From: Sorghum bicolor
Taxonomy: Eukaryota; Streptophyta; Magnoliopsida; Poales; Poaceae
NCBI RefSeq assembly: GCF_000003195.3
Contig: NC_012870.2
Span: 53,836,049-53,900,048 of the forward strand
DNA: 64,000 bases
Reading direction: 5' to 3'
Below the pieces are notes generated by a model, which searched no databases, was not told the origin of the DNA, and saw only the letters and a program-made list of their open reading frames with translations. The position numbers were made by a program, and so were the translations under genes. This document shows, one piece after another, positions 22,010-34,600 of this stretch (its first letter is position 1; the number at the start of each line of letters is the position of its first letter).

Positions 22010-23493
22010 GTGACTACTAAAACTAGAGATGGAACATGTGGGTATGGTAATTCTTTACCATTTGTTCTTTTAGTTTGTAATTTACCTGAGTGGTGGATGG
22101 ACAGTGGTGCAAATATTCATGTGTGTGCTGATGTTTCTCTATTTTCTTCTAACCAGGTCGGGAGGTCTGGTGCCTTGTTGATGGGAAATGGGTCGTGTGC
22201 TCATGTTCTTGTTGTTGGTACGGTCATTCTGAAGTTTACTTCGGGGAAGACAGTGTCATTGAAGAGCGTGCAGCATGTGCCCTCCATAAAGAAAAATCTT
22301 GTTAGTGCATCTATGCTATGTAGAGATGGCTATAAAGTTATTCTTGAGTCGAATAAATGTGTTGTGTCGAAACATGGTACCTTTATTGGTAAAGAATATG
22401 ATTGCGGAGGCTTGTTCCGCTTATCGTTGCATGATGCGTGTAATAAAATAGTGAATTCTGTTAATATTTCTGACGAGTTGGATTTATGACATTCATGCTT
22501 TTGTCATGTAAGTTTAGGCTGTCTTATGCGATTAGCAAATCTAAATTTAATTCCTAAATTCAACTTGGTCAAAAAGTCTAAGTGTCATGTGTGTGTTGAA
22601 TCAAAACAACCCCGCAAGCCTCACAGGGCTGCTGAGGCGAGGAATCTGGCACCTCAAGAACTCGTTCATTCTGATCTGTGCGAGATGAATGGAATTTTGA
22701 TAAAAGGCGCTAAAAGATACTTTCTCACTTTTATAGATGACTCCACCCATTTTTGCTATGTGTATCTCTTGAAAGCAAAAGATGAAGCGTTTAATTATTT
22801 TAAGACATATAAGCTGAAGTTGAGAACCAACTTGAGAGGAAAATAAAATGGTTAAGGTCCGATTGAGGTGAAGAATATTTCTCTAATATTTTCGATGAGT
22901 TCTGCGTGGAACATGAAATTATTTATGAGAGGACACCTCCATTCTCACCACAATCTAATGGGATTGCTGAAAGGAAAAACCGCACTCTAACTGATTTGAT
23001 GAATGCCATGTTGAGTACAGTGGGATTATCCAAGGAATGGTGGGGTGAGGTAATTTTGACAGTCTGTCATGTCCTGAGCAGAGTTTCAGCAAAGAACAAA
23101 GAGATTACATCATTTGGGGAATGGGAAAAGAGAAGATTAAATCTCTTATATTTGTGCACTAGGGGTTGCTTGGCTAAGGTGAATGTGCCAATCAACAAAA
23201 AGCGTAAATTTGGGCCTAAAATTGTTGATTGTGTATTCCCAGGCTATTTTTTCAACAATGCAAGATATAGGTTCTTAATTATAAAATCTGACGTTCATGA
23301 TATATATGTTGATACTACCATGGAGTCAAGAGACGCTACATTTTTTGAGAATAAGTTTCCCATGAAAATTACACCTAGTAAAACAAGTCATGAGACTATA
23401 ATTCCTCATGAGAAAGAAATATCTATTCCCATAGATCATGCTAATGATTCTCACATGCACATCCCTGAGGAGGATGACATTATATTCACTTGA
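22010..23493 (+). pseudogene. Copia protease and integrase
   Basis: Protease appears at 22090-22130 (WWMDSGANIHVC, aspartic D-S-G). It is followed by the pre-integrase block (VQHVPSIKKNLVSASML), the integrase zinc region with CHVC, and the catalytic core (VHSDLCEMNG, YFLTFIDDSTHFCYVY, then SPQSNGIAERKNRTL). Stops at 22487, around 22844 and other frame breaks split it into three frames. The order protease then integrase before reverse transcriptase is diagnostic of copia. Confidence 0.8.
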
Positions 23494-25110
23494 AAGAGCA
23501 AGAGACAGAGGATTGCAAAATCTTTTGGTGATGACTTTATAGTGTACCTCATGGAAGACACACCAACCACCATTAGAGAGGCATATTCCTCTCCTAATGC
23601 TGACTTATGGAAGGAAGCAGTAAGGAGTGAGATAGATTGTATTATGTCTAAAGGAACTTGGGAGGTCGTTGACTGTCCTTATGGTTGTCAACCCATAGGC
23701 TGCAAGTGAATCTTCAAGAAAAAGCTTAGGCCTGAAGGTACAATTGAGAGGTACAAGGCAAGGCTTGTGGCCAAAGGATATACCCAAAAGGAGAGTAAAA
23801 AATTCTTTGACACCTATTCACTAGTGGCTTGATTGACTACAATTCGCATGTTAATAATAGTGGTAGCCTCTTATGGTCTTATCTTTCATCAAATAGATGT
23901 TAAGACAACTTTCCTTAATGGAGAATTAGACGAGGAGATCTATATGGATCAGCCAGAAGGATTCATTGCAGATGGTCAAGAGAACAAGGTGTGCAAGTTG
24001 TTAAAATCATTGTATGGCCTAAAACAAGCACCTAAGCAATGACATAAAAAGTTTGATAATACTCTCACTACTACTGCTTTTGTTGTGAATGAAGTTGAGA
24101 CATGTGTGTATTATCGATATGGTGGGGGTGAGGCTATTATGTTGTGCCTTTATGTTGATGACATATTGATCTTTGGATCAAACCTCAATGTGATTGAGGA
24201 AGTAAAGAAACTTCTATCAAGTGATTTCGATATAAAATATTTGGGAGAAGTTGATGTCATTCTAAACATCAAGCTTATCAGAGAAGGTGATGGCGGGGTA
24301 ATTTTGTTACAATCCCATTATGTGGAAAAGCTATTGAGTCGCTTTGGTTTTAGTGACTGTGATCCTCCTCCTATACCTTATGACCCTAGCATGTTATATT
24401 GGAGAATTCCAAGGGATCAATTGACATACTCCTAGATCATTGATTCACTCATGTATCTTGTGAGAGCAACAAGGCTTAACATCTCATATGTTGTGTGCAA
24501 GCTAAGTTGGTTTGTTCCAAAACCAGGGGAGGATCACTGGCGTGCTCTTGAGAGAGTGTTGCACTATCTTAAGGGTACTATGACATAAGGTATTCATTAT
24601 ACTAGAAACCCAAGAGTGCCACAAGACTATTGTGATGGCAACTAGATTTCTGATGGTGATGAGCTTTATGCCACAAGCGGATATGTGTTCTTGCTTGGAG
24701 GTGGCGCTATTCCCAGAAGTCTTGCAAGCAGACTATCATAATGAAGCCTGCAATGGAAGCAGAACTCACAGCATTAAACACTGCTGGGCTGAGGCCAAGT
24801 GGCTTCTTGAACTCCTGATGAATTTACTAGTAGCTGAAAAACTGATACCAGCTATCTCTATGAACTGTGACAACCAGACTATGATTATAAAGGTTAACAG
24901 TTCTAGGAACAACATGAAGTCTACAAGGCATGTGAAAAGAAGATTAAAATTTGTTAGAAAGTTGAAAACTCTGGAGTTATAATTGTGGATTATGTCCACA
25001 TGTTGAATAATCTGGCAGATCAATTCACTAAGGGTCTGTCATGCAATGTGATAGAAAGAGCATCGAGAGAAATAAGCTATGTGATCAGAGATCCCACGAA
25101 GTAGAGTGGT
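23494..25110 (+). pseudogene. Copia reverse transcriptase and RNase H
   Basis: The reverse transcriptase blocks are in order: [63 protein letters not shown] and YVDD at 24151-24162. LMYLVRATR and HYLKGTM-like text follow. RNase H remnants extend to about 25110 (ADQFTKGL region). Stops at about 23708, 23832, 24041, 24434 and 24587 make it non-functional. Confidence 0.85.
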
Positions 25111-25591
25111 GAAATAAGCTAGTAGTAGATTGAGAGGAAAGATACCTTTCTTGACTCATTTCTAATGCACATCTTTCCTATCTGAAAGGCAGGATGGTAT
25201 TTACCTTAATGTATTCCAAGAGTCTTATAAAGGTGGGATGTTGTCCTACTGAACATCTTTTGAGGAATAAACCTATATGAGTCAAACTGCTGGTCACAAT
25301 CTAGGGGACTTGGGTAATCCCTAAATACTCATGAAAGGCACTGAAGTGTGACTTATATGCTTCAAACAAAAGGGATGCCTTGTACAACCTAGTATTAGCT
25401 AAAGACTGGAGCGGATCTCGTCTCGCACAAAACTATTAATTCAAGGCTTAGTCCATTGTTCAATTGTGAATGGGTGAAACTCTTGTTCTAGATGGATGTT
25501 CAACTTAACAGTCTCTATCGAAACACTGGTATATCAAAAGAATTATGGTTCTCATACTTCACCATTACAAACCATAGAGTTTGGTAGGGAT

Positions 25592-26840
25592 TGTTGGATT
25601 TATATTGGGCTAGGCTCATTTAGATTTAATAAATCAATAAACTCTATGGTATATAATTGTGGACCGGATTAGAATTCCAAGAGTCCTTTACTTGACTTAT
25701 ATGGTAAGAATTATTCCACTTAAATTGAGAAGTTAAGAAAAGGATAAAGTCATGCTACATGCGCGTGCACCGCCGCTGTCGGCGGCTAGGCTAGGCCGGG
25801 CCGTGGGCGTGGGTGTGGGTGTGGGCGTGGCGAGGCGAGGCAAGGCAGGCAAGTAGGCATGGTGTGCTGTGTTAATTTTTAGCACTCACTAACTACGGGA
25901 GTTTCAACTCTAAGTTAAACCCTTCAGATGTCTATCTCTTCAGCTGCCAACTAGTAGTCCCTCCCTCTCCTCCTTCTCGAGTCGCAAGAATAAAAGGACA
26001 GGAGCCTGTAGTCTCTATGAACACAACACACAACTCAAAACACAATCTCACAGCAAAGAAGGAGTCCCCATCTCATAACTCCATGCGCACAGAGGAGCGA
26101 GAGGTCAGGTGCCTTCAAAGCCCTTGCCATTCGAGACCTTGTATGAGGGATCAACAATTAGGTTTTGGAGAGCGTCTACGTGACTACCCAAACCACCGCC
26201 ACTGTTCATCTTCCTCAACCAAGCGCGGGCAGATTTCTCCTTTCTAGTGAAAAGATCATCTTCATCCTCTACATCATGGGAGTTGGTCAAGGATCGGGAT
26301 CCTCAGAGCGCATGGGAGGGTATAATCTGTCCATCTTCCTGCTGTGTTTCTTTTCTCTGATCGTACATGTTTCAACAATGTATCCATGTTGTTTCGCATA
26401 CTATCCTAAGTATGTTTTATATGTTCAATCATGTTGTTTCTGTTTTTATTTTACATATGTTTTTGTTGTAAGATATATGTTTTGTCTGCTTGTTTCGTTG
26501 GTTCAGTCAAGATGTTTCATATGTTGTTGTCTATATGTTTCAGTAGTGGTTCAATCACATCGTTTCATATACTGTTGTCCATATGTTTCATTGTTTAACA
26601 TGTTGTATCTTGTTTATTGCTGTTATGAAATATATGTCTTATTTAGTTGTTATGCATCATATATTATGCTTTCATACTTTTAATAGTCACATGTTCTACA
26701 TGTTAATTGATCACATGTTCCATGTTACTATGAACATGTTTGATATCATGATTTATATGATTAATAATCTTTTATATGTCGTCATCATAATGTTAATTTA
26801 TGGAATTAAAATGATATGGAAATTTCCTATTTATCTAAAA
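25592..26840 (+). repeat. 3' LTR of the copia element
   Basis: 1249 bp starting TGTTGGATTTATATTGGGC. The last four bases read AAAA where the 5' LTR has AACA, so the canonical CA end has mutated. The target duplication ATGGC follows immediately. ORFs inside (for example 26165-26683, rich in Cys, Phe and Tyr) also occur in the 5' LTR and are LTR sequence, not genes. Confidence 0.88.
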
Positions 26841-27598
26841 ATGGCTAGAGAAGTGGATACCCTACTCACAACAAGGAAAATTCACTATTAGAATAGATTA
26901 TAAGAGTCTGTTACACTGGATAGAGCAAAGGATTCACTCCAAGTTATAGCAAGAAGGCATTAGTCAAATTGATGGATCTTAAATTTCAGATATAGTATAA
27001 GAACATAATTGACAATAATGTTGTTGATGCTTTATCAAGGTGTCCTACAGCTGATTCTGATGAAGTAGCAATCTCAGAGTGTGTCCCTTCTTGGGTCAGT
27101 AAATTGCAAGCTAGCTATGATGATGACCCTAGAACAAAGAAATTACTCACTGAGTTAAGTGTCTCTAATGATAATAGCAAGGGCTACATCCTCTCTGATG
27201 GAATGATCAGGTTCAAAGGGAGAGTATGGGTGGATAATAACTCAGTAGCTCAACAACACATATTGTTGGCATTACACATGACAGTGGGGTGGGAGTATAT
27301 TCTAGGATATTAGCCACTTACCATAGGGTCAAACAATAATTTTGCTTGACCTAACCTCAAGTAGTAGTACAGTCATTTGTGCAACAATGTTACACATTGC
27401 CAACAAGCCAAAAGTGAACACGTGAAGTTTCTAGGCTTATTAGAGCCTCCACATGTACCTTCTCATGCTTGGTAAATCCCACCCCACTGGAGTAAATGGC
27501 TCTTAGTGGCAGAGTTCTGGTACAACACGACTTATTATATGGCTCTAAGTAAATCCCCATTTGAAGTTCTATATGGTTATAGCCCACGACACTTGGTT
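26841..27598 (+). pseudogene. Ty3/gypsy remnant, right part
   Basis: Resumes the frame interrupted at 19990: EKWIPYSQQGKFTIRIDYKSLLHWIEQR, then DALSRC-like text. The zinc-finger region is at about 27104-27430 (SYDDDPRTKKLL, CQQAKSEHVKFLGLLEPP). It then jumps to SKWLLVAEFWYNTTYYMALSKSPFEVLYGYSPRHLV at 27488-27595. The integrase catalytic core that should lie between these two blocks is deleted. The wording is that of chromovirus-type gypsy elements. Stops are numerous. It ends abruptly where LTR-like sequence starts. Confidence 0.7.
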
Positions 27599-29090
27599 AA
27601 AGGATCGAGGATGCCGCCTAGAGGAAGGGGGTGAATAGGCGTTTCTCAAAAATAAACCCTTCAAAATGCGAAAACTATGGGAGTTGGAGTTTCCAATTAC
27701 TTGGAATCTCCTGATCAAAGAAATAAACCTCTCACAAGTTATCCAATGGAGTAAACAAGGTATATAAAATATGTCTATAACCATGCAACACAAGGATTAG
27801 AACAGAGAAAAAATAAATTATGCACATGAACCAAATACCAGACACGTCTGATATTGATACCAGACATGTCCAGTATTCATGTGTTGTGCACTTCGTCCCC
27901 CGATTTTCTCTGATCAACTTCTCTTCTAAAATCTAGTTGCTGGCACTTAGCAGAAACCTGTTCACAAGCTCAAGCAACACACAAGATCACAAATATCAAA
28001 TGTAAAGAGAGAGATCAGGATGCACGATATGTTTTACCAAAGTTTTGTCTCTGCCGAGACCTACTCTCCGTCAAGGGGCCTGCGAGTGACCGAACAAAGG
28101 TCAGCTCTAGAGGACACACAAAGGTCACTCAAGTCGGAGTAATTTCCAACTCCTTTTCCTCCTTCCACTAGTTGGATTCCTTCCCTTACGATAGTGGAAT
28201 CAAACTGTTACAAACTTTCCGAGGCACACCACCATCTCATTAGTGCTCTCTGGTGACGCCTAGCCATCTAGGATTGAAGAGTCTAAGAGTAACAAATGTG
28301 AATCATGAGATCAACAAAAACGCACAAGTGCTCAAGGTGGCTTCCTCTCAAATTTAAATCTCACTCAACCCACAATGTGGATTTTGCAAGTTTGAATCAA
28401 ACACTCACAAAGAGAGGGTTGGAGAGTGTTCTCAAGGCTCAAATACATGTGAGAGATTCAGCAAAATCAACAGCCTCCAAAGGTGGAGACTAAGGGGTAT
28501 TTATAGCCCCTTTGAAAAACTACCCGTTATGTGAAAATTGGGCAATACCAGACACGCCGGTACGTCCAGTATGAGCCATGTCAGTGACACGTGAGATGTG
28601 GAACTGCCGATGATTGTCAGAACTCTCGACAATCGTCAAAACTCCCGACTGATGAGCCAAACCTAGACAAACAGAGTACAATGCTGAGCTTGGGCAAATA
28701 CCAAACAAGTCTGGTATCAATATCAGATACGTCCGATATCAGCAGACCAGCAAAACTGCGTCCACACATTCTGTCTCTCAAACACTCAAAACTCGCATGG
28801 GTTGGCTTAAGCACTTATGAATAAGTATCTATCAACATGATGCATCCCTTTTAATAGTACGACAAACCTATTTACTCAAGTTTAAGTGGGAACAAAGTTT
28901 GAGCCACTTGAGTTGAAATCCGTTTAAACGAAATGCCATAGCTTTCAATCTTCATCAAAAGAGGATGTCGATCATGTCAACTTGATTTTGTCCTTGACCA
29001 TAGTCATCTTGAGCTTGTGACTTGACTTCATTAGATGAATATGAGTTGGTTTCAATTGTAACGTAGTGCGTTCTTGCATTCAAAATTTCT
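27599..29090. repeat. LTR-like retroelement sequence with no coding capacity
   Basis: The block starting GATCGAGGATGCCGCCTAGAGG is one I recall from LTRs of grass copia elements. It interrupts the gypsy remnant, so it is an insertion. Palindrome-like words around ACCAGACACGTCTGGTAT recur at about 27836, 28548 and 28700. I could not find its partner LTR, TG/CA ends or a target duplication. The small ORFs in it carry no known motif. Confidence 0.4.
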
Positions 29091-29340
29091 CCTCAAATAT
29101 AATACATTTTAGAAAACAAAAACCAAAAACATTAAATACATTTTATTTATCAACCAATCACCATCAATCACATTGATGTTACGTCTGATTAGAAAATAGA
29201 ATGAGAGTACATGCGTCTTTTATGTTCTCTCTTAATTTGTTCTAAAATTCCTATGATGTATTGTATTCCAAGATAGAGGGAGTACGTACCTACCTTTATT
29301 TTGAGGACCAATTGATAACGAAGATCATTATATGTATGTA

Positions 29341-29477
29341 CTCCCTCTATTCTAAATTATAAGTCATTTTTATTTTTTTGGTATATTCATTTTGCTATTG
29401 ATCTAGATATAATAATATGTCTAGATATATATCAAAATGGATAAATCAAACTTATAATTTGGAACAGATAGATAGAG
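29341..29477. mobile_element. Stowaway-like MITE
   Basis: 137 bp with imperfect inverted ends (CTCCCTCTATTCTAAATTATAAG and its mirror, CTTATAATTTGGAACAGATAGATAGAG). It is flanked by TA on both sides (29339-29340 and 29478-29479), the Stowaway target. Stowaway elements are moved by mariner-type transposases. A second, worn end of the same kind (ATAGAGGGAGTA) lies at about 29273-29284. Confidence 0.75.
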
Positions 29478-29962
29478 TATTAACAAATTTGATTTATAGT
29501 TATACAGAATACTAAGTAGCTGTAAAATTTACTAAAAGAATCCTTATGGGTCAAGCTAGTGCGGCGATGGGATTTGTCCATTGAGGATGACTCAATTTGG
29601 CGGAATAAAACCACTATACTTTCGGTCATGATTTATCAGCCAACCGAACAGGCTGGTACACATTTGCAATGAGCTTTATGCAGTTTTCTCTTTTTTTTAT
29701 ATAAGGAAAAATCTGGCACCCATGTAAGGAGCTCCGGCTCTGCCAATCCTGCTCCGTCCCTAGGCATTCGGTTTTAATTGACATTTTGGCTTGGTCTAAT
29801 CAGTTTCTAGAAAATTTGGTAGAAAACCAAATGAAAACCGAATTTATTTTTAGAAACCAAAATTATCAATTTTTGCAAATCCGAACAGCCGCAACTGAGT
29901 GTTGGGATTGGGATGGAACAGAACAACTGATCTGATTTGCCCAAATTGACAACTTTGGTTTC
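29478..29962. other. Displaced ancestral 5' flank of transporter B
   Basis: It contains the two short blocks that match the upstream region of copy A (about 29555-29610 and 29662-29700). It is followed by AT-rich sequence interrupted at 29967 by the Tat element. The flank continues at 42246 and, after further insertions, at 46798. I see no gene in it. Confidence 0.5.
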
Positions 29963-29967
29963 AGTTT

Positions 29968-30432
29968 TGTCGACGAAAGCTAGTCGGCAGTCTACCTTGG
30001 GGTATACCCACGGTAGTAGTTTATCGGTAGACGGTGCGCAAGCTACGAACTTGATGGTGACGCAAGACACAGACAAGGTTTTTATCCAGGTTCGGCCGCC
30101 GTGAGGGCGTAATACCTGTGTCCTGCGTCTGATTGTATTGTTGTGGATTGCGTTGAATTGAGATGAGATGTCTAGGGGGTCCCTTGCCTCTCCTTATATA
30201 GTCCGGAGGGCAGGATTACAGATCTGGCAACTAATCCTATTCAGTTACAATTGCCATAGATAGTACAATATCAATTCTTATTCTAACCGACTAGAATCCT
30301 GCTTGATCTCCACGTCTTGTTTCCTTGCGCGAAACTCCGAACAGTCGGATCAAGCCTCGAACTCGTCTCGTAATGGGCCAAGTCTCCTGGCCCAAGTCTA
30401 GCCGTAAGGGTATAGAGGTTTATACCCCCACA
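29968..30432 (-). repeat. 3' LTR of the Tat-like element
   Basis: 465 bp. On the minus strand it begins TGTGGGGGTATAAAC and ends CGTCGACA. On that strand a TATATAA box lies at 30194-30200, in the sense direction of gag-pol. Confidence 0.92.
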
Positions 30433-31636
30433 GCTAGTCCCCGAGCTCCATGTATTATGATGCAACACACCGTCTTGAGCTTCTTCGACCAGCAAGGCTT
30501 GACATCTTTGACAACCAGGAAAGTCACCCGAACAGTTGCCACTTTATTTTGACCAACTTGACAATCAGTTGACCATCATCAACATCGAAGAAGCCGGTTG
30601 TTCGAAGAATGCATGGTGCTCTTAATCAAAAAATATTTTTTTTCCTGATGAAGTGTGCCCACTTTATTTTTCTCCCAGTAAAGTCTACCAAAAATAAGCA
30701 AGTTCACCGCAAGGTGAAGTGTGCCCACTTAGTCTCCGAGCCTGGTAATAGGTGACGTAGGCACGTGATGCCAGGGTCTAAGAAGAAAAACCATCTTAAA
30801 ATTTCTGACACTTAACATGCATCGCTAGATGCATCGTATCGATGTAGTCCCCAAGCTTGCTGGAAGGCGAGGTACGAGCCTTGTAGCAAGGTCTAAAAGA
30901 ATTAGAATCATCCGAGTCGCCACTGTGCAGTTTGATTTTCAACTCCAAAATCGTGTTGCTCTTTTTGCATCTGAGAAAACCAATTAACCAATCCTCGAGT
31001 ATGTCATGCTCGAGGGCTGGCACAGTCCCCAGGATATCAAATGGGCAGACTGGTCGACCATTCCCCGAGCATCTCATGCTCAGTGGTCGGTACAACCCCT
31101 AGGATATCAAATGGGCAGACTGGTCGACCAGTCCCCGAGTATCTCATGCTCAGTGGTCGGTAAAGCACCCAGGATATCAAATGGGCAGACTGGTCGACCA
31201 GTCCCCGAGCATCTCATGCTCAGTGGTCGGTACAACCCCCAGGTATATCATGTATGTCTGACCAAAGATCCTGCTTATCTTTTTTCAAAAATTATATCAC
31301 CGTATTAATGTGCGACGTGACAGGGCGTCCTGCCGTATTGTCAGGTTGTTGCATAAAAAGGTGCGTCTGGTAACTGTGCAGCCGCTCTTTGCGCAGTCCA
31401 AGAAAAGGAAACCATCACTTATGCAGGAAAACCACCAAATTAATTGCGTTAATCATTGAAAACCGAAACGTCACAGCCGCCGCGAGATCCGCCCACTCCC
31501 CAAAAAAATGGGAAGGCTCGATGTGGCATCCATACTCTTTACCCAACATTTGCTTACAAACCTCCTGCCCTTGCCACTGCTGCCTCCTACCACTGCCATC
31601 TTCAACACCTAGTTCAAAGTTCTCCCTGCGGCATCA
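30433..31636. other. Region between the 3' LTR and the antisense ORF
   Basis: It begins with the purine-rich strand expected just inside a 3' LTR (minus strand AGCTCGGGGACTAGC, at 30433-30450). It then has a series of CCCCGAGC-containing words and the 70-bp tandem repeat at 31031-31240. The region before 31637 has no long ORF and probably holds the promoter and leader of the antisense gene. Confidence 0.5.
31031..31240 (+). repeat. 70-bp tandem repeat, three units plus partial flanking copies
   Basis: AGGATATCAAATGGGCAGAC recurs at 31031, 31101 and 31171, and a variant at 31241, giving an exact period of 70 bp. Each unit contains TGGTCGACCA, GTCCCCGAG and TCTCATGCTCAGTGGTCGG. A divergent partial unit precedes it (from about 30990). 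The ORF over it (31006-31308) is only open because the repeat lacks stops and is not a credible gene. Confidence 0.85.
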
Positions 31637-34600
31637 ATGGCGAAGAGCGACTCGAAGAAGAGGGCCGAGATGATGGCCATGGAATGGAAAAAATCCCAGA
31701 GCAGCACAAGGTCCCTCAACGACCTCGTCGGAAAGGGACTGCTACACAACCAAGAACTCGGCGGCTGGAGGGCGCCAGAGGGGGAGAGCTACACCGACCC
31801 CCGCGCCGGTGAGATTGTAGTCTTTGAGGATTTTTTCAAAAGGGGTTTTGGGGTTCCCGTCCATCCTTTTCTCTAGGGTCTTCTTCTCTACTATGAGATC
31901 GGGATTTGCAATCTGCACACGAACTCTATTCTCCTTATCTCCACCTTCATCCATCTGTGCGAGGCCTATGTTGGAATAGAGCCACACTTCGACCTCTTCT
32001 GCTATCTATTTTGTTTAAGAAAGAAGGGAGCAGTTGGAGGCTCTAAGATTGCAGGTGGAGTATACCTCAATCTTCGTGACGGAATGAAGACCCGCTACCT
32101 CAGCTGCCCATGGAACACCTCCCTCACCGAATGGTACAAGAGGTGGTTCTACATCAGGGAGGAGCCGGGCAGCGCCACGTTCTGCGACGTGGGCTACATC
32201 CCCGAGAAGAGGGTTAGCTGGACAGACCGTCCAGAATACACTGGTCAAGTGGCAGAGCTGATGAGCCTGATCGACTGGTCCCACCTGGACAGTCCTGGAG
32301 TGGTTGGGAACTTCCTTGTGCGACGAGTGATGCCTTGTCAGAGGAGGGTACACTCGGCGTATGAGTACGCGGGGAGCCAGGACCCGACCAGGATGTGCCG
32401 GGATGGTTTGGAGAAGGCGGAGGTCCAGCAGTTGATGAATGAGTTATTCAACTTGACTGATGATAACTTCGTTCGAAGTGATGACTGGATGCACGCCTTC
32501 AAGCTGGGACGACCAGCTCCTAAGGTAAACGAGTATCGTTGTTTACTGGTATTGCTGTGTGAATACTGTAGCCTTGATGACTTGTCGTTTTTTCTATTGC
32601 AGATAGGAGACATTGACCGGTGCTCGGTGTATGTATCACTGGCACCCGGTATGGACCATCCCGCTGGGGCGGACCCAGCGGCGGACGATGCTGCTCGGTG
32701 TCCCCAATACACCAGCAGCAAAGAAGACCAAAACCGACCAGCACCAACCATCGCAGATAGAGTAGCAGGAAAGAGTCCAATGCCTGTGGAGCCATCCCCC
32801 ACGAGAGAAAACCCAGCGGGGACGGCTGTAGATCCTTTGATGGGGCAGGGCTCGACCAGCCAAGCCCCAAAACACCGCCGGCTCGTGAGCATCGTCGACG
32901 ACGGCGACGAGGGGGACGAGACTGCTCTGTCCTTGGTTAGGAGACCCCGGAGCCGCCCCGACGTCGCGCCGATCAACACTGGTCGGGTAGCCAGTGACCC
33001 CCCATTAGCGCACGTCGAGCCAGTGCGTCTTGGGGGAGCAGAAGCGGCGGCGGCAGCTGGGAGGACCACGAGGAGGTTCTTCGCAGCAACACACCGGAGC
33101 TCCGACCTGTAAGTTCAAAACCTTGTTTTCTGCGCTATCTGTTTTATGCAGATGTGATGTTGATATTATCTCTTATTTTGTCAGTACGACATCGGATGTT
33201 GATCCGGGCAACGTTGCCGGCTTGTAGACAAACGAACCGACGGTTGCCTACAAGGATGGCGCCAGCCAGACTGGCCTGGAGCAACCCGTGGAGCAGCCCA
33301 CGGTTGTGTCTGTGGACGAAACCGCGGAAGAGGACCAGGCTCAGCACAAGGCCGGGGCAGGGACCTCGACAAGGGGTGATGAAACGGCGGGGACGCCTCC
33401 CCCAGCAGCGTTGCGGAAGAAGGGGACAAGGTCCCGACCCCTCCTCCTGCTGAAGAAGAAAGGGCCCCGACTCCAGTCCCGGCAGGAGCTTCCACACCAG
33501 AGGGCTCCCCTAGCCAAGGTAAGGGTCCACTACAAGAATTCTAGGCTTCTGTGACAATTAGATTATGACGATAACAGCCTATTTCCTGTCATTGTATGCC
33601 TGCAGTGACGAAGTGTATGTCGTCACAGAAGGTGGGTCATTAAACACCTTCTATGACCACGGGAGAACTTTGTCATTGATATAGTGACGAAAGTTCTGCT
33701 GTCATTGATACAATGACAAGACTAAATCGTCATAATAAATTAAACAGAATAACACATACATGATGACATGGTAAGCTATATGGCAAATGTCATGACATGG
33801 TAATTCACATTTAGCCTGTGTTTTTTCCTTTTTTTATTTTCATGACTATCAGCCCAATTGACTCAACTTTTTTACCCAGCTACAAACAATTTTTTTTGGC
33901 CTAGACAACTTCTTCGGGCCGCATATTTCAACTCATTGCTGGGGGTAGCAGGGAGGGCGCCGAGGCCCAAACGGCCTATGATGATGAGGTGGAGGAGATC
34001 CAGGGGCGTCCCCGTGATGGTCGCCAACATGTTTACGTGTGGCGCCAGCGTGGGGACCACTGGCCGACCACGAAGAGCTCGCCGAGACCGAGGAGGCGGC
34101 GAGGGTGGAGCGCGCTGCCAAGCGGCTCGTCGATGAAGTTAAGGTAAGTGGTCCTGTATTCAGCCAAAATGTGTATATACTGTTTGCTTGTTCATGGAAC
34201 AATATGTATATTTCTTCCAGGGCGCAATGAAGACGACGAAGTACCAAAAAAGGTGATTCGACCAAATTGAAGGCATAGTCGCTGAAAATAAGGCCCTGAC
34301 CGCAGAGGTTGATCGCCTTCGATTGGAGGCCGAGAGGGAGGCGGCCGAGAAGGCGGCTCAGGAAGAGCGCTTGCTGGATCTGAATCGGCGACTAGCCGAT
34401 AAGGATTGTGAGAAGAAAGGTAAGTCGGATGTTTCGAGCAGTTGTAGTCGACTGTGTGGTGCATTTTGATGACCAGCGATTGTCGTTTCAGATCTAGAGG
34501 AGGAGATTGGACGCCTCCGAGAAGAGAAGGATCGGCTCGACTAGGAGCGTGCCGATGCGCTGGAGACCGGGCGCAAGGCTGGTGAGGAGCTGAAGAGCAA

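Larger units (their letters stand above)
19991..26840 (+). mobile_element. Complete but degenerate Ty1/copia retrotransposon nested in a gypsy remnant
   Basis: Direct LTRs at 19991-21199 and 25592-26840 frame gag, protease, integrase, reverse transcriptase and RNase H in copia order on the plus strand. The 5-bp target duplication ATGGC is perfect (19986-19990 and 26841-26845). Removing the element and one ATGGC restores a continuous RNase H region of the surrounding gypsy remnant, which confirms both edges. All coding parts carry stops or frameshifts, so it cannot act on its own. Confidence 0.9.

Noticed and set aside
29061..29285. Second Stowaway MITE ending in ATAGAGGGAGTA
   Set aside because: Only the right end matches. 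No CTCCCTC-type left end or TA-flanked pair could be found, so it is not called as an element.
31031..31240. Regular repeats suggesting a CRISPR array
   Set aside because: The 70-bp units are directly adjacent, without unique spacers, and the window is plant nuclear DNA. It is a tandem repeat inside a retrotransposon.
32338..33069. 243-codon minus-strand ORF opposite the Tat antisense gene
   Set aside because: No domain, and it overlaps the plus-strand exons with the recognisable domain context. It is open by composition only.
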